The notes under the pieces: model-generated
The model's input: the letters and a program-made list of their open reading frames with translations, nothing else
Databases searched by the model: none
Told to the model about the DNA's origin: nothing
Position numbers and translations under genes: made by a program
Part shown: positions 22,532-30,490 of the stretch, one piece after another
How the letters are laid out: every line of letters starts with the position of its first letter
Position numbering within the stretch: position 1 is the stretch's first letter
NCBI RefSeq assembly: GCF_001668615.1
Contig: NZ_LZMC01000086.1
Location: 1 to 36,379, forward strand
Direction: 5' to 3'
Length of the DNA: 36,379 nt
DNA from: Mycobacterium sp. 1274761.0
Lineage (GTDB): Bacteria > Actinomycetota > Actinomycetes > Mycobacteriales > Mycobacteriaceae

Positions 22532-24076
22532 CTAACCATTGACAGCGATGTCTTCCAGCACCGCGAACATGGTGCGGGTCGGCACGCCGGTGCCGCCCTT
22601 GCCTGTGTAACCCCACGGGCCGCCGGTGTTGTAGGCCGGTCCGGCGATGTCGATATGCGCCCAGGCCACCCCGTCGGCGACGAACTCGCGCAGGTACGTG
22701 CCGGCCACCAGCATGCCGGCGTAGCGCGAGCCGCTGACATTGGCGAGGTCGGCCACCGTGGACTTCAGGTCATCCTTGAGTTCCTCGGGAAGCGGCATGG
22801 GCCAGGCGTTTTCGCCGACGTCTTGGGACAGCGCCGCGACGCGGTCGCGGAAGTCGTCAGAGCCCATCACGCCGGGAGTGCGGGCACCGAGTGCGACGGT
22901 CTGCGCACCGGTCAGGGTTGACGTCTCGATGAGGTAGTCGGGATCGTCTTCGCAGGCGCGCACGATCGCATCGGCCAGGATCAGCCGTCCCTCGGCGTCG
23001 GTGTTGAGCACCTCGACGGTGGTGCCGCCGTACTGCGTCAGCACGTCACCTGGCCGCTGGGCCGTCGCCGACGGCATGTTCTCGGCCATTGGAACGGTGG
23101 CGATCACGTCGATCGGGAGCTTCTGCTTGGCGGCTAGCACCACCGTGGCGATCACCGCCGCCGCGCCGCCCATGTCGGAGGTCATGTGATGCATGTTGGC
23201 GGCCGGCTTGATCGAGATGCCGCCGGTGTCGAACGTGATGCCCTTACCGATGAGAGCCACTTTCTTGGCTGAACCTTTTCCTGCTCCTCGCGTGCGCGTT
23301 CGCTTCGCCCCCCGGTGCGCCAACCGGACCAGCCGGGGTGGACGCGACGAACCCTTGCCGACGCCGACGATGCCGCCGTAGCCGTCTTTGGCCAACGTCT
23401 TGTCGTCGAGCACCTCGACATCGAGCCCGGCCGCCTCGCCCAAAGCCTTTGCGCGCTTAGCGAACTCGTCCGGATATAGATGCGAGGGCGGAGTGTTGAC
23501 GAAATCACGCGCGGTGGCGACGGCAACGGCGATCGCAGTGGCCCGCTCGGCTTCTGCCTTCGCTTTGTTGTCCGCCGTCAGCGCGGTGATCTGGCGCAGG
23601 CCGTTGTCCTTCGGTGCGGTCTTGTCGCTGCGGAAGTCGCTGAACCGGTACGCGCCGAGAATCAGCCCCTCGATCGTCGCCTCGAGGTCGATGTCGCTCA
23701 GCGTGGTGATCACGGCCTCAGTGCCATTCAATGACCGCGCTGCGACCCCTGCGGCCCGCCGAATCACGTCAGACGGCCACGCATCGCGCTGCTTGCCCAG
23801 GCCGACCGTGATCACGCTGCCCGCGGGCAGCGAGGGCGCGACCACCCGCGTCACATGGTCCTGGCCGCCCTTGGCCCCGAGCGCTTTGAGCGCGACCTCG
23901 ATCTCGCCGACGGCCTCAGCGTCGAGGAACGGGTTGCCGACGACGGCCGCTCCGGTGTCGTCGTCACCCCCGCTGACGACGGGCACGATCAGCACCGTCT
24001 TGTCGGCCGCACGCTTGGGCAGCGACGAGCTGACGACGACGGCAGGGGCCTGGTAACCGGCTTTTGCTGGGCTCAC
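22532..24076 (-). CDS. pepB: Leucyl aminopeptidase (M17 family)
   Basis: A cytosolic two-metal aminopeptidase removing N-terminal residues from peptides; the family forms hexamers. The 514 residues have an N-terminal macro-like domain and the C-terminal catalytic domain with Lys278 and Asp283 in GKGITFDTGG, catalytic Lys290, Asp301, and Asp360, Glu362 and Arg364 in NTDAEGRLILAD. All metal and catalytic residues are present. Between the domains there is a short, very basic insertion (HRGAKRTRTRGAGKGSAKK, 254-272). The start is GTG 24076, matching MSPAKAGY; TAGGCT (24090-24085 on the minus strand) lies 8 nt before it. It is divergent from gcvT. Confidence 0.94.
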   Translation of the reverse strand: MSPAKAGYQAPAVVVSSSLPKRAADKTVLIVPVVSGGDDDTGAAVVGNPFLDAEAVGEIEVALKALGAKGGQDHVTRVVAPSLPAGSVITVGLGKQRDAWPSDVIRRAAGVAARSLNGTEAVITTLSDIDLEATIEGLILGAYRFSDFRSDKTAPKDNGLRQITALTADNKAKAEAERATAIAVAVATARDFVNTPPSHLYPDEFAKRAKALGEAAGLDVEVLDDKTLAKDGYGGIVGVGKGSSRPPRLVRLAHRGAKRTRTRGAGKGSAKKVALIGKGITFDTGGISIKPAANMHHMTSDMGGAAAVIATVVLAAKQKLPIDVIATVPMAENMPSATAQRPGDVLTQYGGTTVEVLNTDAEGRLILADAIVRACEDDPDYLIETSTLTGAQTVALGARTPGVMGSDDFRDRVAALSQDVGENAWPMPLPEELKDDLKSTVADLANVSGSRYAGMLVAGTYLREFVADGVAWAHIDIAGPAYNTGGPWGYTGKGGTGVPTRTMFAVLEDIAVNG

Positions 24077-24118
24077 AGTGGTCGAGCCTATCGGTCGCCG
24101 CGATTAGGGTGGATTTCC
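24077..24118. promoter_or_regulatory. Compact divergent promoters of pepB and gcvT
   Basis: The gap is only 42 bp. On the minus strand TAGGCT (24090-24085) is 8 nt before the pepB GTG; on the plus strand TAGGGT (24105-24110) is 8 nt before the gcvT GTG. Both mRNAs would have at most one or two untranslated bases. Each -35 must lie within or beyond the other promoter. Confidence 0.45.
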
Positions 24119-25222
24119 GTGACCGAAACAAGCGAATTGCAGCACGGCCCACTGGAAGACCGACACCGCGAACTGGGCGCCAGCTTCGCAGAATTTTCCG
24201 GATGGTCGATGCCGGTCAGCTACGCGGGCACCGTCGGCGAGCACACCGCAACCCGAACGACGGTCGGTCTTTTCGACGTCAGCCATCTGGGCAAGGCTTC
24301 GGTGCGCGGACCCGGCGCCGCCGAATACGTCAACGCCACGCTCACCAACGATCTGGGCCGGATCGGGCCCGGCAAGGCGCAATATACGTTGTGCTGCAAC
24401 GAAACCGGCGGCGTCATCGACGACCTGATCGCCTACTACGTCTCCGACGACGAGATCTTTCTCGTCCCCAACGCCGCCAACACGGCCGCCGTCGTCTCCG
24501 CGCTGCAACGCGGCGCTCCCGAGGCGCTGACCATCACCGACGAGCACCGGTCGCGGGCCGTGTTGGCCGTGCAGGGACCGAAATCGGCCGAGGTCGTCGG
24601 CGCGCTGGGGCTGCCGACCGAGATGGACTACATGGGTTACGCCGACGCCGATTTCAAGGGCTCCCAGGTGCGGGTCTGCCGCACCGGTTACACCGGCGAA
24701 CACGGTTACGAACTGCTGCCGGCATGGGACGACGCTGCAACGGTGTTCGACGCGCTCGTCGAGCAGGTCAACGCGGTGGGCGGTCAGCCGGCCGGGCTCG
24801 GTGCGCGTGACACGCTGCGCACCGAAATGGGCTATCCGCTGCACGGGCACGAGCTATCCCTGGAGATTTCGCCGCTGCAGGCGCGCTGCGGCTGGGCGAT
24901 CGGCTGGAAAAAGGACGCGTTCTGGGGCCGCGAGGCGCTGCTGGCCGAGAAACAGGCCGGTCCCAAGAGGCTGCTGCGTGGACTGCGCGCCGTCGGCAGG
25001 GGAGTGCTGCGGCCCGGGCTGACGGTGCTTGACGGCAGCACCCAAGTCGGGGTGACGACATCGGGAACCTTTTCTCCCACTTTGAAAGTCGGCATCGCGC
25101 TCGCACTGCTCGACACCGGCCACGACATCGCCGACGGGCAGCGCGTCACCGTAGATGTACGCGGCAGGCCGATCGAGTGCGAAGTAGTCCGGCTGCCGTT
25201 CGTGGAGGCAAAAACCCGGTAG
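24119..25222 (+). CDS. gcvT: Aminomethyltransferase, T-protein of the glycine cleavage system
   Basis: Uses tetrahydrofolate to release ammonia from the aminomethyl-lipoyl H-protein intermediate and forms methylene-tetrahydrofolate. The 367 residues show the usual GcvT order: N-terminal HRELGASFAEFSGWSMPVSY, LFDVSHLGK, the folate-site TGYTGEHGYEL with conserved GLGARDTLRTEMGYPLHGHE split after it, and a C-terminal barrel. GTG 24119 starts VTETSELQHGPL and agrees in length with the family; the frame is open upstream into pepB antisense. H- and P-protein genes are not in this window. GcvT depends on the lipoate made by the lipBA operon nearby, although that link is metabolic, not transcriptional. 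Confidence 0.94.
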   Translation: MTETSELQHGPLEDRHRELGASFAEFSGWSMPVSYAGTVGEHTATRTTVGLFDVSHLGKASVRGPGAAEYVNATLTNDLGRIGPGKAQYTLCCNETGGVIDDLIAYYVSDDEIFLVPNAANTAAVVSALQRGAPEALTITDEHRSRAVLAVQGPKSAEVVGALGLPTEMDYMGYADADFKGSQVRVCRTGYTGEHGYELLPAWDDAATVFDALVEQVNAVGGQPAGLGARDTLRTEMGYPLHGHELSLEISPLQARCGWAIGWKKDAFWGREALLAEKQAGPKRLLRGLRAVGRGVLRPGLTVLDGSTQVGVTTSGTFSPTLKVGIALALLDTGHDIADGQRVTVDVRGRPIECEVVRLPFVEAKTR

Positions 25223-25232
25223 CGCGCGGATA

Positions 25233-25244
25233 TACAATCGGCCC
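25233..25244 (+). promoter_or_regulatory. Candidate leaderless ilvE promoter
   Basis: TACAAT (25233-25238), within TATACAAT, is 6 nt before ATG 25245. This is one of the best -10 matches in the window, and there is no Shine-Dalgarno. It lies 10 nt after the gcvT stop, so ilvE probably has its own start site despite the short gap. Confidence 0.55.
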
Positions 25245-26348
25245 ATGACCGACCACCTCGAGTTCACCGTTGATCGCAACGCGAATTCGGCGAGCGACGA
25301 GGTACGTGCCGAAATCCTGGCCAATCCCGGTTTCGGCCGCTATCACACCGACCACATGGTGTCGATCGACTACGCCAAGGGCAAGGGCTGGCACAACGCG
25401 CGGGTCATTCCCTATGGGCCCATCGAGCTGGATCCCTCGGCCATCGTTCTGCACTACGCGCAGGAAGTGTTCGAGGGGCTGAAGGCCTACCGCTGGGCGG
25501 ACGGATCGATCGTGTCGTTCCGCGCCGAAGCCAATGCGGCGCGGCTGCGCTCCTCGGCGCGCAGGCTGGCCATCCCCGAGCTGCCCGACGCGGTGTTCCT
25601 CGAATCGCTGCGCCAGTTGGTCGCCGTCGACGAACCGTGGGTGCCGCCCGCCGGCGGAGAGGAGTCGCTGTATCTGCGGCCCTACATTTTCGCCACCGAG
25701 GCGGGCCTGGGTGTGCGGCCCGCGACCGAATACCGCTACATGGTGATCGCGTCCCCGGCGGGGGCGTACTTCCCGCGCGGGATCAAACCCGTGAGCGTCT
25801 GGCTGTCCCATGAATACGTGCGTGCATCGCCCGGCGGTACCGGCGCGGCGAAGTTCGGCGGCAACTACGCCGCTTCCCTGCTGGCGCAGGCCGAAGCCTC
25901 CGATAACGGATGTGACCAGGTGGTGTGGTTGGACGCCATCGAACGCCGCTACGTCGAGGAAATGGGCGGCATGAACCTGTTCTTCGTGTTCGGCAGTGGC
26001 GGGTCGGCGAGGCTGGTCACCCCGGAGCTCAGCGGATCGCTTCTTCCGGGAATCACGCGAGACTCGTTGCTGCAGTTGGCTATTGACGCCGGCTTCGCGG
26101 TCGAGGAACGCAAGATCGACGTCGACGAATGGCAGAAGAAGGCGGCCGCCGGGGAGATAACCGAGGTGTTCGCGTGCGGCACGGCCGCGGTCATCACGCC
26201 GGTGTCGCACGTGAAATACGGTGACGGCGAGTTCACCATCGCCGATGGCGAGCCCGGTGAAATAACCATGGCCCTGCGCGACACGCTGACCGGTATCCAG
26301 CGTGGCACCTTCGCCGACACGCACGGATGGATGTCGCGGCTGGCCTAG
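25245..26348 (+). CDS. ilvE: Branched-chain amino acid aminotransferase
   Basis: A PLP enzyme (fold type IV) catalysing the last step of Leu, Ile and Val synthesis and the first step of their breakdown. The 367 residues include VFEGLKAYR (75-83), YLRPYIFATEAGLGVRP (143-159), and the Schiff-base Lys203 in GTGAAKFGGNYAAS, followed by QVVWLDAIERRYVEEMGGMN and a C-terminal phosphate-binding TAAVITPV. The protein looks complete. Its TAG overlaps the cobS stop on the other strand. Confidence 0.96.
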   Translation: MTDHLEFTVDRNANSASDEVRAEILANPGFGRYHTDHMVSIDYAKGKGWHNARVIPYGPIELDPSAIVLHYAQEVFEGLKAYRWADGSIVSFRAEANAARLRSSARRLAIPELPDAVFLESLRQLVAVDEPWVPPAGGEESLYLRPYIFATEAGLGVRPATEYRYMVIASPAGAYFPRGIKPVSVWLSHEYVRASPGGTGAAKFGGNYAASLLAQAEASDNGCDQVVWLDAIERRYVEEMGGMNLFFVFGSGGSARLVTPELSGSLLPGITRDSLLQLAIDAGFAVEERKIDVDEWQKKAAAGEITEVFACGTAAVITPVSHVKYGDGEFTIADGEPGEITMALRDTLTGIQRGTFADTHGWMSRLA

Positions 26349-27076
26349 CCCGCTCCTATCGCCAGGCCCACCGCGGCCATCGTCGTCGTCACCTCGATGG
26401 CGGCGCCCAGCACATCGCCGGTGATCCCACCGAACCGACGGACGCAATGCGCGACGAGGGCCGCGCTGCAGGCCAGCGCGAGCAGCACCGCCACCGGTCC
26501 CTGCCACAGCCGCGGACCGGCCGCCATGGAGGCAGCCGCGACAACGACGACCCAGGCCGCCACCACGGAGACGGGCTGACTAGCGGCCACCATCGCCCCC
26601 AGCGTGCTGCCCTCGGCCGCAGGAACCGACCGGCGACACGCCGCGACGGCGGCGACCCGGCCCGCCGCCACCGCCACGATCACCGCGACCGGGCTGAGTT
26701 CAACGAACGCCAGGCCCTGCACGACGACCGCGATGACGACCGCGGCCACCCCGAACGGGCCCGCCCCCCCGTCGCGCATCACCTGCAGCGCCCGCTGCGG
26801 CGCGCCGTAGCAGCCGAGGCCGTCGACGGTGTCGGCCAGCCCGTCGATGTGCAGGCCCCGGGTTGCGATCAGCAGCACCGCCACCGCGAGCACGCCCGAC
26901 AGTGAATGGCCTGGCCCGAAGGCCCGCGATCCCGCCCACACCACCACCGCGGCCAGCGCACCCAGCGCCGCGCCGACCACCGGCAGAGCCGTCATCATCC
27001 CGCGGCCGACACCCGAGCCCGCGCGCAGCGGCAGCACCGTGCCGAACGCCAAAGCCCCTGCGAGCGAACGGATCAC
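26345..27076 (-). CDS. cobS: Adenosylcobinamide-GDP ribazoletransferase (cobalamin synthase)
   Basis: Membrane enzyme joining adenosylcobinamide-GDP to alpha-ribazole in the last part of cobalamin synthesis. The 243-residue protein has at least six hydrophobic segments and the conserved acidic motif LHIDGLADTVDGLG near residue 75, where the Asp residues bind metal. GTG 27076 overlaps the cobT TGA as GTGA and gives the regular start VIRSLAGALAFGTVLPL; the 64 further upstream codons overlap cobT and are shadow. It is the last gene of the DUF3043-cobU-cobT-cobS operon and converges with ilvE, with overlapping stop codons. Confidence 0.93.
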   Translation of the reverse strand: MIRSLAGALAFGTVLPLRAGSGVGRGMMTALPVVGAALGALAAVVVWAGSRAFGPGHSLSGVLAVAVLLIATRGLHIDGLADTVDGLGCYGAPQRALQVMRDGGAGPFGVAAVVIAVVVQGLAFVELSPVAVIVAVAAGRVAAVAACRRSVPAAEGSTLGAMVAASQPVSVVAAWVVVVAAASMAAGPRLWQGPVAVLLALACSAALVAHCVRRFGGITGDVLGAAIEVTTTMAAVGLAIGAG

Positions 27077-28113
27077 GACGAAACGCTGGCCTCGTCGAAC
27101 GTCGCCATATCCCGAAGGGTGGCGATCGCGCCTCGCACCACGGGTAAGGCGACGGCCGCTCCGGTGCCTTCGCCCAGCCGCATCGACAGGTCGACGATCG
27201 GCTCCAGCTGCAGCTTCTCCAACGCCAGCGTGTGCGCCGGCTCGGTCGAGCGGTGGCCCGCATGCCACCAGTCCCGGGCACCCGGGGCCAGCAGCTCAGC
27301 GACCATCGCCGCCGAGGTCACCACCACACCATCGAGCACCAGCGGCGTCCGGCGCACCGCGGCCTGAGCGCAGAACCCCGCCATCGCGGCCAAATCCGCG
27401 CCGCCGCACACCCGCAACAACCCCAGCGGGTCCGCGGCGTGCCCGCGGCCCCGATACAGCGCATCGCGCACGGCCGCGACCTTGCGCGACCACCCGGCGT
27501 CGTCGATCCCGGTGCCGCGGCCCACCACCACGACGGGTTCGGCACCGGTCAGTGCGGCGATCAAAGTCGTTGCGGCCGTGGTGTTTCCGATGCCCATGTC
27601 GCCGGCGATCAGCAGGTCCGCGCCCGCATCGACCTCCTCGTCGGCGATCTGGCGACCTGCCTCGACCGCGGCCTGCGCCTCCTCGGGCGTCAGCGCATCC
27701 TCGACGGCGATGTTGCCGCTGCTCCTGCGGACTTTGTGGGCGCCGATCGCCGGAATGTGCGGCTGCTCGACGTCGACGGAGATGTCGACGACGCGCACGG
27801 TGGCACCCGCCTGCTCGGCGAGCACGTTGATCGCCGCTCCGCCGGCGTGGAAGTTGGCCACCATCTGCGCGGTGACTTCCGGCGGGAAGGCCGAAACACC
27901 GGCTGCGGTGACGCCGTGATCGCCGGCGAACACCACGACCCGGGCGCGCTGGAACTGGTTCGGCGGGCACACACCCTGGCACGCGGCGACCCAGACCGAC
28001 AGCTCCTCGAGGCGGCCGAGCGACCCCGCTGGCTTGGTCAACGTGTTCTGGCGGGCCCGCGCCTGTGCGGCGACGGCATCGTCGGGCGGGCTGATCGGCG
28101 GGAAATTCGTCAT
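27073..28113 (-). CDS. cobT: Nicotinate-nucleotide:dimethylbenzimidazole phosphoribosyltransferase
   Basis: Activates the lower ligand dimethylbenzimidazole to alpha-ribazole phosphate for cobalamin. The 346 residues include KPAGSLGRLE (27-36), VFAGDHGVTAAGVSAFP (61-77), GDMGIGNTT (171-179), and the catalytic Glu315 in RLGEGTGAA. ATG 28113 overlaps the cobU TGA as ATGA. Together with cobS and cobU it gives the whole nucleotide-loop assembly branch in one operon, consistent with use of either salvaged or de novo cobinamide. The active-site residues look intact. Confidence 0.95.
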   Translation of the reverse strand: MTNFPPISPPDDAVAAQARARQNTLTKPAGSLGRLEELSVWVAACQGVCPPNQFQRARVVVFAGDHGVTAAGVSAFPPEVTAQMVANFHAGGAAINVLAEQAGATVRVVDISVDVEQPHIPAIGAHKVRRSSGNIAVEDALTPEEAQAAVEAGRQIADEEVDAGADLLIAGDMGIGNTTAATTLIAALTGAEPVVVVGRGTGIDDAGWSRKVAAVRDALYRGRGHAADPLGLLRVCGGADLAAMAGFCAQAAVRRTPLVLDGVVVTSAAMVAELLAPGARDWWHAGHRSTEPAHTLALEKLQLEPIVDLSMRLGEGTGAAVALPVVRGAIATLRDMATFDEASVSS

Positions 28114-28637
28114 GACGGCTCCTTCACCGTGACCGGCTGCCCGGCGACCACCAGCACCACCCGGTCGCACAGCGCCGCCAGCCGCTGGTTGAGTGCGCCG
28201 AGTTCGTCGGCGAACCGCCGGCCCGCAACGGTCTCGGGGACGACGGTCAGGCCCACCTCCGGGCTGACGAGAACCAACTCAGCGGCGTAGTTCCCGACGG
28301 CGCCGAGGAGGTCATCGACGTCAGCGCTCATCGAGCCGCCGTCCCAAGCCTGCACGCGATCCATCGCTGCGGTGAGCCATCCGCCGAGGTCGTCGACCAG
28401 TGTCGGCACGGAGTCTGCACGCAATTGCCTTGCCACATCGGTGGTTTCGACGGTCGACCAGTGCTGCGGCCGACGGGCCCGGTGGGCCGTCACCCGGTCG
28501 GCCCAGGCGGCGTCGTCGGCGGCGGGACCGGTGGCGATGTAGCGGACCGGCCGTTGGGCGCCAACGGAATCGGCGATGGCCGACTCGGCCCAACCGGATT
28601 TTCCCGACCGGATACCGCCGAGCACCAGAACGCGCAC
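28110..28637 (-). CDS. cobU: Adenosylcobinamide kinase / adenosylcobinamide-phosphate guanylyltransferase
   Basis: Phosphorylates adenosylcobinamide and attaches GMP, producing the CobS substrate. The 175-residue protein begins with a P-loop, VLVLGGIRSGKSGWAE (GGIRSGKS about 7-14), then YIATGP and the RARRPQHWSTVE segment, whose His fits the guanylylated His of the family. GTG 28637 gives the family length; TTG 28640 is a possible alternative, and the longer upstream frame overlaps the DUF3043 gene. It starts 7 bp after that gene's stop and overlaps cobT by 4 bp. In M. tuberculosis cobU is, as I recall, at a distant locus (Rv0254c), so this arrangement differs. Confidence 0.92.
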   Translation of the reverse strand: MRVLVLGGIRSGKSGWAESAIADSVGAQRPVRYIATGPAADDAAWADRVTAHRARRPQHWSTVETTDVARQLRADSVPTLVDDLGGWLTAAMDRVQAWDGGSMSADVDDLLGAVGNYAAELVLVSPEVGLTVVPETVAGRRFADELGALNQRLAALCDRVVLVVAGQPVTVKEPS

Positions 28638-28644
28638 CAATGAC

Positions 28645-29322
28645 TCAGGCCACGTTGTCGCCGCGGTTGATCTGCGGTCGGGGCGCACGCATCCGGCGCA
28701 GCTGGGAGGCGCGGCTGGCCGCGTAGAACCCTAGCTTCCAACTGCTTTCGGTGTGCTGCGGGAACTTCGCGTCGACGAGTCGATTCACCTTGCGGCCCAG
28801 AAAGAATCCGTCGACGATCATGATTCCCATCAGGATCAGCATCGCCGGTGAGATGAGGTACTGCACCTGCGGAACCGCGAGCATGATGAAGATCAGGGCC
28901 AGCGCTGCGGGCATGAACAGGCCCAGCACGCTGATGCGGCGCGAGTCCACGATGTCGCGGGCGTAGCGACGCACCGGGCCCTTGTCCCGCGGCAACAGAT
29001 AGTCGTCGTCGCCCGCCATCATCCGTTCGCGGCGGTCGGACGTGGCCGCGCGGCGGGCGGCCTTCTCCTCACGCCGTTCCTCGCGGGACAGCTTGGCGCC
29101 CCGCAGCTCCTTACGCCTGCGCCTGGCCTCCGCGGCGGTCATCGGCGCGGGCGCGACCGGACCGCGCCGCCGCGACGCATCCCGCTTCGGCGTCGGCCTC
29201 CCCTTGGGGGGCGTCGTGCGGGAGGGCTTGGCTCCGGATTCGCTGGATTCGCCGGCCGCGGTCGCCTCGACGTCGGTGGTGTCGGGAGGCGGGTTGTCCT
29301 TCTTGCGGCCCAGCAGGTTCAC
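28645..29322 (-). CDS. DUF3043 family membrane protein
   Basis: A 225-residue actinobacterial protein of unknown function. The N-terminal 90 residues are disordered-looking and highly charged (Pro/Thr/Ser, then Arg/Glu-rich with RSREERREEKAARR-like sequence), followed by a conserved DDDYLLPRDKGPVRRYARDI segment, two transmembrane helices with ISVLGLFMPAALALIF and ISPAMLILMGIMIVDGFF, and a basic C-terminus ending QINRGDNVA. GTG 29322 starts VNLLGRKKDN and has TATGCT 7 nt upstream; ATG 29334 would add four residues (MLAG) but would put the start inside that -10. It heads the cobUTS operon, but no cobalamin role is known to me. Confidence 0.8.
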   Translation of the reverse strand: MNLLGRKKDNPPPDTTDVEATAAGESSESGAKPSRTTPPKGRPTPKRDASRRRGPVAPAPMTAAEARRRRKELRGAKLSREERREEKAARRAATSDRRERMMAGDDDYLLPRDKGPVRRYARDIVDSRRISVLGLFMPAALALIFIMLAVPQVQYLISPAMLILMGIMIVDGFFLGRKVNRLVDAKFPQHTESSWKLGFYAASRASQLRRMRAPRPQINRGDNVA

Positions 29323-29345
29323 GCCAGCCAGCATAATCTGCAGCG
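29323..29345. promoter_or_regulatory. Overlapping back-to-back leaderless promoters (DUF3043 and glycerate kinase genes)
   Basis: On the minus strand TATGCT (29335-29330) is 7 nt before GTG 29322; on the plus strand TAATCT (29334-29339) is 6 nt before ATG 29346. The two -10 hexamers share two base pairs, so the polymerases cannot occupy both at once. Neither gene has a Shine-Dalgarno. Confidence 0.5.
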
Positions 29346-30437
29346 ATGACCCGTTCGGACGGCCTCCGCGTGCTCGTCGCCCCGGACTGCTACGGCGACA
29401 GCCTGACGGCGGTGCAAGCGGCCGAGGCCATCGCCGAGGGTTGGCGACGGGCCCGACCGCACGATCAGCTGACGCTGGCCCCGCAGTCCGACGGAGGGCC
29501 GGGTTTCGTCGACGTGCTGGCGGGTCGCGTCGGAGAACGGCGCACCCTGCTGGTCAGCGGGCCGTTGACCGACGAGGTCGACGCCGACTGGGTGTTTGAC
29601 GCCGCTGAACCGGCCACGGCCTACATCGAGTGCGCGCAGGCGTGCGGCCTGGCGCTCCTCGGCGGCCCGCCGACGGTCGAGACGGCGTTGGCCGCGCACA
29701 GCAGGGGGGTGGGGGAGCTGATCGCGGCGGCGGTCGACGCGGGCGCGCGGCGCATCGTCGTCGGGCTGGGCGGCAGCGCCTGCACCGAAGGCGGCCGGGG
29801 CATGATCGAGGCGCTCGGCACCATGGAAGCCGGTCGCGACCTGCTGGCGGATGTAGAGCTGATCGCCGCCACCGACGTCGAGCATCCACTGCTGGGACCC
29901 ATGGGCGCGGCGCGGGTGTTCGGGCCGCAGAAGGGCGCCGACCCGCACACCGTCGAGGTGCTCGAGCGGCGGCTGGTGGCCTGGGCCGACGAACTCGACG
30001 CCGCGGCCGGGCGGGCGGTCAGCGAGGAACCTGGCGCAGGCGCCGCGGGCGGCCTCGGCGCGGCGCTGCTGGCACTCGGCGCGCGCCGCCAATCCGGCGC
30101 CACGGTGATCGCCGAGCACACCCATCTCGCCGACGCCGTCGCCGCCGCCGACCTCGTCATCACCGGTGAAGGCCGGTTCGACGACCAGTCGCTGCACGGC
30201 AAAGTCGTCAGCGCGCTGGCGGATGCGGCGCGCGGCATTCCAGTGCTGGTGCTGGCCGGACAGATCACGCTGCCGCAGGCCGCGCTGACCGGCGCGGGCA
30301 TCACGGCGGCCCGCGCCATCGCCGACCACGCAGGATCGGTCCAGCTGGCCATCGACGACGCCGCCAATCAACTGGCCGGTTTGGCGCAGGTCACTGCTGC
30401 AGAACTCGGGAATAGCGGCATCACAAGGTACCGTTGA
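29346..30437 (+). CDS. Glycerate kinase (type I, GarK/GlxK family)
   Basis: Phosphorylates D-glycerate, with the family generally forming 2-phosphoglycerate, linking glyoxylate, glycerate and serine metabolism to glycolysis. The 363 residues are of normal length and begin RVLVAPDCYGDSLTAVQAA, the family's substrate segment (usually APDSFKGS; here CYGD, a mild variant). GLGGSACTEGG (140-150) and TGEGRFDDQS (273-282) are the conserved phosphate and catalytic motifs. ATG 29346 has a -10 just upstream and no leader. It is followed on the same strand by the iron-sulfur carrier gene. Rv2205c is the probable orthologue in M. tuberculosis. Confidence 0.88.
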   Translation: MTRSDGLRVLVAPDCYGDSLTAVQAAEAIAEGWRRARPHDQLTLAPQSDGGPGFVDVLAGRVGERRTLLVSGPLTDEVDADWVFDAAEPATAYIECAQACGLALLGGPPTVETALAAHSRGVGELIAAAVDAGARRIVVGLGGSACTEGGRGMIEALGTMEAGRDLLADVELIAATDVEHPLLGPMGAARVFGPQKGADPHTVEVLERRLVAWADELDAAAGRAVSEEPGAGAAGGLGAALLALGARRQSGATVIAEHTHLADAVAAADLVITGEGRFDDQSLHGKVVSALADAARGIPVLVLAGQITLPQAALTGAGITAARAIADHAGSVQLAIDDAANQLAGLAQVTAAELGNSGITRYR

Positions 30438-30490
30438 GCAGGTGGGCTGTCAGACGGCCCGCAACCCAAGAGCCATTCACAGGAGACGCA

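Noticed and set aside
22518..22535. Small inverted repeat TAGCC/GGCTA between ephD and pepB stops
   Set aside because: Five-pair stem and no T-run; may help termination but cannot be supported.
28114..28170. Upstream extension of cobT into cobU
   Set aside because: ATG 28113 overlaps the cobU stop as ATGA and begins the family sequence; the extension is shadow.
26345..29322. Cobalamin riboswitch for the cob operon
   Set aside because: The operon start has only 23 bp of non-coding sequence and a leaderless promoter; no room or B12-box seen.
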